Shown here in pieces: positions 35,292 to 45,030 of a stretch of 64,000 nucleotides of DNA. The notes beneath the pieces were generated by a model. The model saw only the letters and a list, made by a program, of their open reading frames with translations. It did not search any database and was not told the DNA's origin. Within the stretch, counting starts at the first letter, position 1. Each line of letters begins with the position of its first letter. The translations under genes and the position numbers were made by a program. The stretch is from Dama dama (Eukaryota; Chordata; Mammalia; Artiodactyla; Cervidae): assembly GCF_033118175.1 (NCBI RefSeq), contig NC_083710.1:45229501-45293500 (forward strand), given 5' to 3'.

Positions 35292-35525
35292 ATATGGTAC
35301 ATATATTTTTCTCTTTCTGACTTACTTCACTCCGTGAAGTAACAGCCTCTAGGTTCATCCACTTAAGTTCAGCAGACTCAAATTCATTCTTTTTTATGGC
35401 TAAGTAATATCCCATTGTATATATATACCAAAACTTCCTTATCCATTCATCTGTGGATAGACATCTAGGTTGCTTCCATGTCCTGTCTGCTGTAAATAGT
35501 GCTGCAGTGAACATTGGACAATATT
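35292..35525 (-). mobile_element. L1 LINE, ORF2 end, antisense (continued)
   Basis: 'tctttctgacttacttcact', 'ggctaagtaatatcccattg' and 'tgcttccatgtcctgtctgc' continue the L1 from 34478. It stops at about 35525. Confidence 0.85.
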
Positions 35526-35598
35526 TTTATATAACACTTCATAATATTTATAATTGAGATTCCATGAGTTAACTCTTCCATTTACTAATGTTATATAA

Positions 35599-35636
<38 letters not shown>

Positions 35637-36136
35637 ATGCCACTGAATCCAATCATAGACTCCTCACCACTTGAAAAGTCAATAAATTGAAAGACAAGTC
35701 CTTGGGGCAAGGAACTATGACTATATTTGTAAAACCATCAGGCCGAGAACTAGTGTCCTAAAAATCAGTCCTATCTGAGTTAGAATTCAGGCTTATTTGT
35801 ATTCCATAGGGAGGGAATTGTGGCTAGTAGTTGCAAACTTCTGGGTGCCAGAATTTTTTTGTGCTTGCAACTGTCCATATAGGTCTGGTTACAATATCCT
35901 TATGAAATTACAATAAGGCACTTGTTATTTTCCGTTATGCAACTTTTTATTATACCTTTAAAGGTTAAGATTAGGAGGCAGATCCTTGAGAATAAGTATG
36001 TGTATTTTAGGCTATTGACAACATTCTTTTACAAAAGTGCAGAGCCAGCATGACTAAGCACAGAAAACAGAATGCAGTAGTTAGAGATAAAGGAATAGAT
36101 GCAATATGGAGTCAGGCTTATTTTTCTATTGAAAAC
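35526..36136. other. Unassigned sequence with (TG)n at 35602-35634
   Basis: A TG microsatellite of about 16 units. The rest is unrecognised. The frame pair at 36029-36286 spans the MIR and is not a gene. Confidence 0.5.
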
Positions 36137-36300
36137 ATAGCACAAAGTTTGAGAGCAATTAAGATTCAGGCTGCTTGGGTTTGGAATTCTGCTCAAAATT
36201 TTACTAGTTCTGTGACTCAAGCCATGTTTCATAACTGTCTTCTGCTGAAGTTTTCTCATCTCTAAGTGAGGATAAAAGTGTAGCAATCTAATAAAATTGT
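36137..36300 (+). mobile_element. MIR SINE, first part
   Basis: 'agagcaattaagattcaggc', 'gcttgggtttggaattctgc', 'ctgtgactcaagccatgttt' and 'gttttctcatctctaagtga' follow the MIR consensus in order. The end of the same element reappears at 36523 beyond a Bov-tA. Confidence 0.75.
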
Positions 36301-36303
36301 CAT

Positions 36304-36522
36304 TGCTGTTGTTGTTTAGTCACTAAATCATGTCTGACTCTTTTGGGAGCTCATAGACTGTAGCCCCATCAAACTCCTCTGTTCATGAGTTTTCCCAGGC
36401 AAGAATACTGGAATGGGTTGCAATTTCCTACTTCAGGGGATATTCCTGGCCCAGGGATCAAACTCAGGTCTCCTGCTTTGGCAAGCAGATTCTTTCCACT
36501 GATTCTGTACCACAGAGCCATG
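36304..36522 (-). mobile_element. Bov-tA-like SINE, antisense, in MIR
   Basis: 'gctgttgttgtttagtcact', 'gcaagaatactggaatgggt' and 'gatcaaactcaggtctcctg' mark an antisense Bov-tA. It separates the two halves of one MIR. No clean target duplication was seen. Confidence 0.85.
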
Positions 36523-36630
36523 TGAAAACCTCTTCTCATAAGATTATGGGTATTAAATAAGTTAATATTTGTAAAACACTTAGAACAATATCTAACAGAT
36601 ATGAGACACTATTCAATTAGTTGTTAATTA
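36523..36630 (+). mobile_element. MIR SINE, second part
   Basis: 'gggtattaaataagttaata', 'tttgtaaaacacttagaaca' and 'tctaacagatatgagacact' match the MIR 3' third. With 36137-36300 this gives an almost complete MIR. Confidence 0.75.
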
Positions 36631-37294
36631 AATATACAAATGTAGGAATATTGCTACATGTAATTTCTGGTTATTGATTTTATCTGCCACATAGTATTCC
36701 ATCAGAGGTATGCATTTAAGCATCCCCTTTGGATGGCTGATCTAGCAATTTCTAATTCTATTTCTCTTCAAACAAGAGTAGATAAATTCCTCATGTTTGT
36801 CCCTTTGTTTACCTGTGCTAATTTTTATTTAGATTCAATGTCAGGAATTGGAAATTGATATTGAGATCCCATGAGTAGCATTCTTATATTTACTAATGTT
36901 ATATAACATTGACATTAGTATTAAAGTTAATATTTAACTAATTGGAAATGCATATGTAACTATATTGGATGAAAATTTTCAGCTTTAATAAAGACTTGAT
37001 CTCAGTGTGCTTGCTTTAATATGTGTGCTTTCTTATAGTCTGGACACTTTTCATGACATACTAATATATGATATTGTCAAACTTTTACCATCCTATGTCA
37101 GTTTAATCCATATAAATACATTCTTATCATAACATAAATTCTCTTCATCTACCACTTAGGTTTCTTCATTTCATAACTATCTTTGTAGCATGTATCATTT
37201 GTAAGATATTACTTTAGACACTGTGTTTACAGCCATGACAGGATGCTCACTGAATATTTAGGACTTACTTTTTACCTCTGTGGATGGTGGAAAG
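36631..37294. other. Unassigned AT-rich sequence, no gene
   Basis: No recognised repeat or coding frame. Confidence 0.5.
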
Positions 37295-37612
37295 GACAGC
37301 TTCCCCGGTAGCTCAGCTGGTAAGGAATTCACCTACAATGCATGTGACCCTGGTATGATTCTTGGGTCAGAAAGATACCCTGGAGAAGGGATAGGCTACC
37401 CATTCCAGTATTCTTGTCCTTTCTAGTGGTTCAGTTGGCAAAGAATCCGACTGCAATCTGGGAGACCTGAGTTTGATGCCGGGTTGAGACGATACCCTGG
37501 AGGAGGGCATAGCAGCCCTCTCATGCCTGGAGAATCCCCATGGGCAGAGGAACCTGGATAGCTGCAGTCCACGGGGTCACAAAGAGTCTGACACGACTGA
37601 ATGACTAAGCAC
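37295..37612 (+). mobile_element. Bov-tA SINE, form with two tRNA-like heads
   Basis: One tRNA-like head plus partial Bov-A (from 'cagcttccccggtagctcag') is followed by a second head ('ctagtggttcagttggcaaa') and a Bov-A body ending 'gacacgactgaatgactaag'. Either a known dimeric Bov-tA subtype or one SINE inserted in another. Confidence 0.82.
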
Positions 37613-38190
37613 AGCATGGCACACACTTGATAAAGGCTTGAGAAAGAACAACAGAAAAAAGAAAAGAATAAAAAGAGATGGAGAAACTGGAAAACATAAA
37701 CTAAATTAAGTGGGAGCATTGAATATGAAATAGAAAACGTGCAACAAACTAGGTAAGAATAAAAGATGATCATATAGTCCAGTTGCTTTTAAACATGATT
37801 GCACATTAGAAACATATATGGAGCTCTGGAGAAAAAATGTAATACCTAGGTATTTGCATTTTTCAAAAGCTTTCAAGATAATTCTAATATGCATCTGGAT
37901 TTTAAATACTGATTACAGGTTTTTCTATTAAATGGTAGTTTTGGTGATATACAATCTGTTGACAACAATTCTGTTGACCAATCATGATACAATGGTATTA
38001 AGTGAGTAATAGTTACATAACCATAATAGTAAAATATGTTTATCAGTTTTCACAATCAGTAACCAGACAAAAAGTAGATGATGGTTACAATGCAAGCCTT
38101 AATAGGAACATGATTAACTTAAAAATATAAAATAATTGCATACAATTTGGGGATGTCAAGCAGAGTGACATGGCAAGTGGAAGTGCATAC
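37613..38190. other. Unassigned AT-rich sequence, no gene
   Basis: No recognised repeat. The minus-strand frames at 37423-37894 are translated SINE plus AT-rich sequence. Confidence 0.45.
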
Positions 38191-39540
38191 ATGTACATGT
38201 TTTCATTCACCCAGCCGTCTATGTCTTTTGGTTGGTGCATTTAATCCATTTACATTTAAGATAATTATCCATATGCATGATCCTATTTCTATTTTCTTAA
38301 TTGCAGACTTTTCCCTTCTCTTCTGTTTCCTGCCTAGAGAAGTTCCTTTAGCATTTGTTGTAAAGCTGGTTTTGTGGTGCTGAACCATCTTAACTTTTGC
38401 TTGTCCAAAAAGCTTTTGATTTCTGCATCAAATCTGAATAAGAGTCTTTCTGGGTAGAGTATTTTTGGTTATAAATTCTTCCCTTGCATCATTTTAAATA
38501 TATCCTGACATTTCCTTCTGACTTACAGGATTTCCATTGAGATATCAGCTGATAATATGATGGGAGTTCCCTTGTATGTTGTTTTCCCTTGTTGCTTTTA
38601 ATATTTTATCTTTGTCTCCAATTTTTGTCAACTTTATTACTATGTCTTGGTGTGTTCTTCGTTGGTCTTATTCTGCTTGGGTCTCTTTGCTTCCTGGACT
38701 TGGTTGACTATTTCCTTTCCCATTTTTTGAAAGTTTTCAGTTATTATCTCTTCCAATATTTTATCAGATCACTTCTCTCTTGTATTCTTCTAGGACCCCT
38801 ATAATGTGGATGTTGGTGAATTTAATGTTGTCCCAAGGTCTTTTAGGCAGTCTTAATTTTATTTTTCCAGTATTCTGTTCTGCAGCATTAATTTCCACCA
38901 TTTTGTCCTCCACCTCATTTATTCATTCTTCTGCCTTTTTAATTCTGCTATTTATTCCTTCTAGTGTATTACTTATCTCTGTTTGTTTATTCTTTAGTTC
39001 TTGTAGGTTTATGGTAAACATTTCTTACATCTTCTCCAGCGTGTTCCTGAGATCCTGGCTCATCATCACTATCATTATTCTGAATTATTTTTCTGGAGCG
39101 TTGTCTATCTTCAATTCATTTAGTTGTTTTTCTGGGGTTTTATCTTGTTTCTTAATCTGGGACATAGCTTTCTGCTTTTCCATCATGATTAACTTTTTGT
39201 AATACGGCTTCTGTTTTAGTTACTGATGAGACTTTGCTTCTTCTGTCTGCCCTTTGATGGATGAGGCTAAAAGACTGTGTAATCTTCCTGATGGCAGGGA
39301 CTAGCAATGGGAAAAGCTGGGTCTTGCTCTTGTGGGCAGAGCCTTGCTCAGTAAAGCTTTAATCCAATTATCTGCTGAATCAGGGGTTTCCATTTTTCTC
39401 CACTTGTGTTTTTGATGTAATGAAAGGAATTGTTCCAAATTCTGATGTTTTGTGGCTTTAGGTGGGAGCAATTTTGTGGTTTGCAAGGACAAAGTGTACA
39501 TCTTAGACCTGGTACTTATTGTGAAGGAATCAGCCATGTC
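38191..39540 (-). mobile_element. L1 LINE, start of ORF2, ORF1 and part of 5' UTR, antisense
   Basis: The minus-strand frame 38203-38388 shows the beginning of the L1 ORF2 endonuclease ('ILNVNGLNAPTKRHR'). Further right are antisense ORF1 landmarks ('cctagagaagttcctttagc', 'ttgtcccaaggtctttta') and, from about 39240, 5' UTR-like sequence ('tcttgctcttgtgggcagag'). Plus-strand frames 38589-39202 are antisense shadows of ORF1. RT and everything downstream are missing, and the exact 5' end is unclear. Confidence 0.75.
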
Positions 39541-40890
39541 TGGATCTCTTGGATGACTATTGTCTTTCATTGATGAAGGGTGTTCTTTGACCTCTGGAGA
39601 TAAAGACAGCTTCCTACACCTGTAGGAACTACCAGTCTTGTTGGCTACTTAACACATCTTGATGAGTGACAGAATTCTATGGTTTATGGGAACAAAAAAT
39701 ATTTCCCAAACTTGCCCTCCTATTGTAATAGGTTCATTCTATTGAGGTTCCCCAACTACTTCTTTGCCTCTAGTTGGTGGAAAGGAGATTTGAGTCACAA
39801 AAAAAGAAGGTACCTCCTAACAGGCACTCATTGAACTGCAGTTTCCCTTGCTGGTGTTTCTGGTCATCTCCATCTGGTTTCTAGGTGGGAGAGTATACAT
39901 GTGGCTCCATTGTGTCAGGTGCACTTACTGTTGATACTTAGTAGTATTCCTGAACTTATGAGAATATCTGTTCAACCTGATGGTGGAATGAGTCTAACTA
40001 GGCCAACTTCTGTTGATAGATTTGTAATAAGGAGACAATGGGTCTTCTTTTGGATGATGGGTTGTAAGAGGCTTTGTCTGAATGTTGTTCCTCAAGTATT
40101 GTGGTGCATGACTAGCAGGCTTCATTCTCCTAATTTTCAGCATACTTGTTTGACTGACTTTGGTATTATTTCCACGGTGATTACAGCAGTATTTGTTAAT
40201 TGAAGGTATAGATAAAACTATATGCCTATCTGTCTAGACTGGCTTTTTTTATTATTTTTCTTAATTCTATTGTTCTATCTTTGCTTATATATTTTATACT
40301 GAAGCAGTATTCTCTGTAATTTGAAAACATATGACATATTTTGGCATTTATTTTTCTAAAATGGTTGTAATTCTCTTCACATTCTATACTTCTTACTGCT
40401 AAATGATAATCCCAATCATTTAGGTAACTGGATATTTAATATGTTCTTAAAAGGAAAATTAATAAATATATCATGTGCTGACCATTAAAAAATCTAGTTC
40501 CTCATATTTTTTTGTTTTGTATAGTTTGCCTTCCAAACATATCTTCAATTAAGTCATTCCATAATGCTTTTAAATTTCTTTATCTCAAATTCTCTGACTC
40601 TTTTTGTAACTGTACCTGGTAATTTTACTGGTAAAATATAGTTTCTGAGTGCTCTTTACCCTTTATGAATATTTAACATTTGAGTCATAAGAGTGTCTTC
40701 TATGTAACTTATCCATCAATTTGATGATCTATTCATGTTTCAGTTTATTATCTAACAGATGCCTATGTAGCTAGAGACCCATATTAATAGTGTATCCTGT
40801 GGCTTGCAATGCCTTTCAAGTGATCGATGATGACTAAGACAAAATGATTTTGAGTTTAAAAGAAAACTCACTGAGAGATTAGCTCAATAT
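39541..40890. other. Unassigned sequence between two L1 5' regions
   Basis: No family recognised with confidence. 39541-40205 might be a diverged extension of the antisense L1 5' UTR. An open frame of 100 codons at 39901-40203 has no motif that I know and no codon regularity that I can see. 40210-40890 is plain AT-rich. Confidence 0.4.
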
Positions 40891-41086
40891 GGTTAACTCA
40901 CCTTTTTCTTATGAAAGCACCAAAGTCACAACTAACTGCTAAATAACCATTGATGAAAAAAACAGTGGAACCTACAAAAAAGTACCTTACATCCAAAGAT
41001 AAAGAAAAAGCCAAAATGAGTTGCAGCAGGGGTGCAAACATGACAAAATCAAATCCCATACCCACTGGTTGGGCAACCCACAAACT
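40891..41086 (+). mobile_element. L1 LINE 5' UTR, sense (first segment)
   Basis: 'gaaagcaccaaagtcacaac', 'taaataaccattgatga', 'ttacatccaaagataaagaa' and 'gttgggcaacccacaaacta' match the artiodactyl L1 5' UTR. The UTR is cut by the BovB insertion and continues at 42259. Confidence 0.78.
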
Positions 41087-41099
41087 AGAAAACAATTAT

Positions 41100-41737
41100 G
41101 GTGTTCATTCACTCAGTTGTGTCTGACTCTTTGTGACCCCATAAATTGCAGCACACAAGATCTCCTTGTCCTTCACTACCTCCCAGGGTTTGCTCAAATT
41201 CATGTCCATTGAGTCAATAATGCCATCCAACCATCTCATCCTCTGTTGCCCCCTTCTTCTCATGCCCTCAATATTTCTCAGCATCAGGGTCTTTTCTGGT
41301 GAACAGCCTCTTTGCATCAGGTGGCAAAGTACTGGAACTTCAGCTTCAGCATCAGTCCTTCCAATTATTATTTAGGGTTGATTTCTTTAAGAGTTGACTG
41401 GTTTGATCTCTTGCTGCTCAAGGGACTCTCAGGGGTCTTCTTCAGCACAACAGTTAGAAAGCATCAACTATTTCACACTCAGCCTTCTTTGAGATCCAAC
41501 TCTCTCATCCATACGCGACTATTGGAAAAACCATAATTTTGATTATACAGACCTTTGTCAGCAAAGTGTTGTCTCTGATTTTAATATGCTGTCTCATGTT
41601 TTAATTTCATGGCTGCAGTCACAGTCTGCAGTGATTTTGGAGCCTGAGAAAATAGTCTGTCACTGTTTCCATTTTTTCCCCCATCTGTTTGCCATGAAGG
41701 GATGGGACTGGTTCCCATGATCTGAGCTTTTTGAATG
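41100..41737 (-). mobile_element. BovB LINE, 3' segment of a 5'-inverted insertion
   Basis: Antisense BovB from the 3' end ('gtgttcattcactcagttgtg') to 'gatctgagctttttgaatg'. At 41737/41738 the strand switches, and the upstream part of BovB follows in the opposite direction. A perfect 13-base duplication of the L1 target, agaaaacaattat, encloses both segments (41087-41099 and 42246-42258), so they arrived in one event. Confidence 0.92.
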
Positions 41738-42245
41738 AAACAGAGGTCAAAATGCCAACATTTGTTGGATCATAGAAAAAGCAAGGGAATTCCAGAAAAA
41801 AAAAAAAAAAAAAACTACATTGATTATTTACAGATTCAATGACTATGAAGCCTTTGACTGTGTTGATCACAACAAACTGTGGAAAATTCTTAAAGAGATG
41901 GGAATACCAGAGCACCTTACCTACCTCCTGAGAAACCTGTATGCAAATTAAGAAGCAACAGTTGGAACAAGACATGGAATAATGAACTGGTTCAAAATGG
42001 GAATAATAGTATGTCTAGGCTGTATATTTTCACCCTGCATATTTAACTTATATGCAGTGTACATCATGGGAAATGCTGGGCTGGATGAAGCTCAAGCTGG
42101 AATCAAGATTTCCAGGAGAAATATCAATAATCTCATATATGCAGATGACACCACCTTAAAGGCAGAATGTGAAGAGAAATTAAAATGCCTCTTGATGAAG
42201 GTGAAAAAAGAGAATGAAAAAAGTTGCCTTAAAACTCTACATTGA
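41738..42245 (+). mobile_element. BovB LINE, inverted 5' segment of the same insertion
   Basis: Sense BovB from 'aaacagaggtcaaaatgcca' through the RT motif, read here as YADDT ('atatgcagatgacaccacc'), to 'cttaaaactctacattgaa'. It ends at the same BovB position where the antisense segment begins. The next bases of BovB, agaaaac, coincide with the first seven bases of the target duplication. A 19-A run lies at 41796-41814. The ORF piece 41982-42245 is open but isolated. Confidence 0.92.
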
Positions 42246-42258
42246 AGAAAACAATTAT

Positions 42259-43166
42259 ATCACGGAGGTTGCCCCACTGGAGTGGGGGGTTCAGAACCCC
42301 CAGACCTGGGGGAGAAACAGGAGGAAGAGTACCTGAAGATCTGGTTTTGAAAGCCAGTGTAGTTTGACTGTAGCACTTCCTCAGGACTGAAGAAGACAGA
42401 AATCCACTTTTGGAGAGTCCACACAAAGTCTCATGCTCATCAAGATCCAAGGCATAAAAGCAGTGAATCTACAAGATGCTCAACTGGACCTACCTGTTAG
42501 AATCGAAGGGTCTCTTTCAGAGGTAGTGGGCAGCTGTGGCTCACGGTAGGGATAGAAGCATTGGCAGGATCAGTTCTGGGAAGTACTCATTCGCATGAGA
42601 CATACCCAAGGCCATCATTATCCCCACCAAACAGCCTGTAGGCTTCAGTGCTGGGTTTCCTCAGGCTAAACAACTGACAGGCAGGAACACAGCAGCAACC
42701 AAGTGACTTAAAATCTCCCTGAACAAGGCTCTGCCCACCAAAAGGACAAGAGCCAGGCCAACTACCGCAGGGCAGGAAGTAGTTATTTACATCAGGAAGG
42801 CTGCACAAGCCTCTTAGACAGCCTCATTCACCAGAAGGCAGACAGTAGAAATAAGAACTACAGCCCTGCATCATGGGGAATGGAAACAGAGTCTCAGAAA
42901 ATTAGACAAAATGAGATGGCAGGGTAATAAGACCCAGATGAAGGCACAAGATGAAACTGAGAACAATCAATTGAAGTGAAGTGAAGATCATCCAAGATCT
43001 CAAAAAAGAAGCGTGACATGGATCCAGAAGACACAAGAACTGTTTAACAACAAAACAAACAAACCGATCAAAATAATGGGTGGATGATCTAAATAGACAT
43101 TTCTCCAAAGAAGACAAACAAATGGCCAAAAAGCACATTTAAAGATGCTCAACATCACTAATTACT
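42259..43166 (+). mobile_element. L1 LINE 5' UTR and ORF1 start joined to ORF2 end, sense
   Basis: 5' UTR continues ('atcacggaggttgccccact', 'gggaagtactcattcgcatg', 'aacaaggctctgcccaccaa') into the beginning of ORF1 ('catccaagatctcaaaaaag'). At about 43047-43062 it jumps to the C-terminal part of ORF2 ('gatctaaatagacatttctc', 'gctcaacatcactaatt'). About 4 kb of a normal L1 is missing. The local A/C-rich 'aacaa' repeats may have served as microhomology. Confidence 0.75.
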
Positions 43167-43167
43167 G

Positions 43168-43205
43168 TTTGTGTGTGTGTGTGTGTGAGTGTGTGTGTGT
43201 GTGTG
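43168..43205. repeat. (GT)n microsatellite
   Basis: Interrupted GT repeat at the 3' end of the antisense Bov-tA that follows. Confidence 0.9.
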
Positions 43206-43394
43206 CTCAGTAATGTCTGACTCTTTGTGACCTCCTGGACTGTATAGCCCATCAGGCTCCTCTCTCCATGGGATTATCCTGGCAAGAATGCTAAAATGGG
43301 TTGCTGTTTCCTCCTCCAGAGGATCTTCCTGACCCAGGGATCAGACCCTCATCTCTTATATCTCCTAATTTAGCAGGCAGATTCTTTATCACTG
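43206..43394 (-). mobile_element. Bov-tA SINE, antisense
   Basis: 'gctcagtaatgtctgactct', 'ttatcctggcaagaatgcta' and 'cagattctttatcactgcac' identify an antisense Bov-tA. It forms the left edge of a larger block inserted in the L1. Confidence 0.87.
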
Positions 43395-43859
43395 CACCAA
43401 ACTTAAATTAGCTTCAATATAAGTATGTTTGGGTTCAGGAAAGGGAGATAAACCTCCAGGTAAAGAGCAAAGAAAATTAAAGGTTAAAGATTCTGCTAGG
43501 AAAGATGTTTTTGTCTGTTTCCCTTTTGTTCTCCATGGAGTAGATTTCTCACACTTTGCCTGTGGTAAAGACACAGGAGTCTGGACAAGACCCATGGAGA
43601 AAAAAAGGGCAACAGCAGATGATGAGAAGTTGCTGTGGGAACACCGCAAACCCACAGCAAGAAGAGATGGGGCAGCCCTTCCATTTCTAAATGACCCTTA
43701 GTGATAAAGGATATAGACTGGTCTCTGCCCAAAGTTCCTATTCTAATAATACCAGCACTCAGTCAGTGTCTGTTTTGGGACCAATTTGCTGAAGTGTTTG
43801 GATCACTTTCCCGTGCCATTAAACTCTGAATACTTAGAGCTGCTAACATCTAAAGAAAG
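43395..43859. other. Unidentified insert in L1, left part, with a 91-codon open frame
   Basis: This sequence is not L1 and matches no repeat that I recognise. A frame free of stops runs 43423-43701 on the plus strand. The nearest ATG in this frame is internal, and the nominal start at 43429 is TTG. The translation is rich in Lys, Asp and Arg and looks protein-like ('ADDEKLLWEHRKP'), unlike the hydrophobic chance frames nearby. A processed pseudogene or an unknown LTR element are the main options. No function is proposed. Confidence 0.35.
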
Positions 43860-43867
43860 CAATTCAA

Positions 43868-44218
43868 TGATTTCCCTGGTGGTACAGTAGATAAAGATTT
43901 GCCTCAATGCAGGGGACACAGTTTCAATACCTGGTCCGGGAAGATTCCACATGCTGCAGAGCAACAAAACACACATACCACGACTACTGGAGCCCTTAAG
44001 TCCTAGAGTCCTGAGGCCACAATTGCTGAAGACTATGTGACTAGAGCCTGTGATTCACAACAAAAAAAAGTCACCACAATGAGAAGTCTCTGCTCACAGG
44101 AACTAGAGAAAGCTCATTCAGAGCAGCAAGGACCCAGCATAATGATAAATAAACAAATAATAATAAGAAAAGAATAAATCTATTATGACTTCAAAAAAAA
44201 ACAAAAAAACACACAAAA
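43868..44218 (+). mobile_element. CHR-type tRNA SINE
   Basis: tRNA-like head 'gatttccctggtggtacagt', then 'aagattccacatgctgcaga', 'cgactactggagcccttaag' and an A-rich tail. Bounded by caattcaa at 43860-43867 and 44219-44226. This SINE group is shared with whales and hippos, so it predates ruminant BovB bursts, and its host block is older still. Confidence 0.85.
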
Positions 44219-44226
44219 CAATTCAA

Positions 44227-44578
44227 GAAGTAAATATGCCAAAGTCAAATACCAATAATTTTGGATGCCTCAGTGTTTGAGTTTAATAGGCTGTACACAG
44301 CCAAATTAAATATCAACTTCCCAGGGAAGAATGTGAGATACACAGAGATTATGATGTGACAGCTACATTTAACACAGAATTGAAGCCACATGGTCAATGC
44401 AGTTCCTAGTAAAATCTAACTCCTCCCTTTGTCCCAGAGAACAGGTACTACATTCACAACTCACAGATTTACAAACTGCACATCAATTTTTTAATGAATT
44501 GTAATCCTCATATATAGGACACTGACTTCATCAGAACCATCAGCAAAAGTATTAGTTTTGGTCCTGGAGTCATGGCCC
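44227..44578. other. Unidentified insert in L1, right part
   Basis: Continues the block of 43395-43859 beyond the CHR SINE. AT-rich, without frames. L1 resumes right after it, with aattatt at 44580-44586 matching aattact at 43160-43166, which suggests that the whole block 43167-44579 was one insertion. Confidence 0.4.
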
Positions 44579-44579
44579 A

Positions 44580-45030
44580 AATTATTAGAGAAATGAAAAT
44601 CAAACTTTTAGAGAAGTGAAAATCAAAACTAGAATGAAGTATCACATCACACCAGTCAAAATGGCCATAACCAAAAAGTCTACAAATAATGAATGTTGGA
44701 GAGGATAAATGTAAATTGGCACAGTACAACAACTATGGAGAAGAGTATGGGAGTTTCTTATAAAACTAAAAATAGAACTACCATATGATCCAGCAATCCC
44801 TTGGGCATATATCTGAGGAAAAACATGATCCATGAGGATACATGCTCCCCAGTATTCATTGCAGTTCTATTCACAATAACCAAGACATGGAAGCAACTAA
44901 ATGTTTATTACAGATGAATATATAAAAAAGAGGTGCATGAATAAAATGGAATATTATTTAACTGTTAAAAACATTGAAATAATGCCGTTTTTAGTAACAT
45001 GGATGGACCTAAAGATTGAAATTGTGAGTG
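44580..45030 (+). mobile_element. L1 LINE, ORF2 C-terminus, sense (last segment)
   Basis: 'attattagagaaatgaaaat', 'ctaccatatgatccagcaat', 'ataaccaagacatggaagca' and 'aacatggatggacctaaaga' continue the L1 from 43166. It is cut at 45031 by BovB, and no L1 3' end is seen beyond that BovB. Confidence 0.83.

Noticed and set aside
38589..39202. Two hydrophobic plus-strand frames as a small membrane protein operon
   Set aside because: They are antisense shadows of L1 ORF1. Clear L1 landmarks run through them.
39901..40203. A 100-codon frame as a novel gene
   Set aside because: No motif, no preceding promoter-like or splice context, and stops in neighbouring frames are as sparse. Kept only as unassigned sequence.
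20978..40205. Treating the antisense L1 at 20978-28880 and that at 38191-39540 as two halves of one element
   Set aside because: They are separated by over 9 kb that includes unrelated L1, MIR and unassigned sequence, and the endonuclease part is absent from both. Independent copies are simpler.
43041..43066. RNA splicing as the proven cause of the L1 internal deletion
   Set aside because: I see no clear GT...AG logic at the junction from this sequence alone, and short repeats offer another explanation. Left as one of several possibilities.
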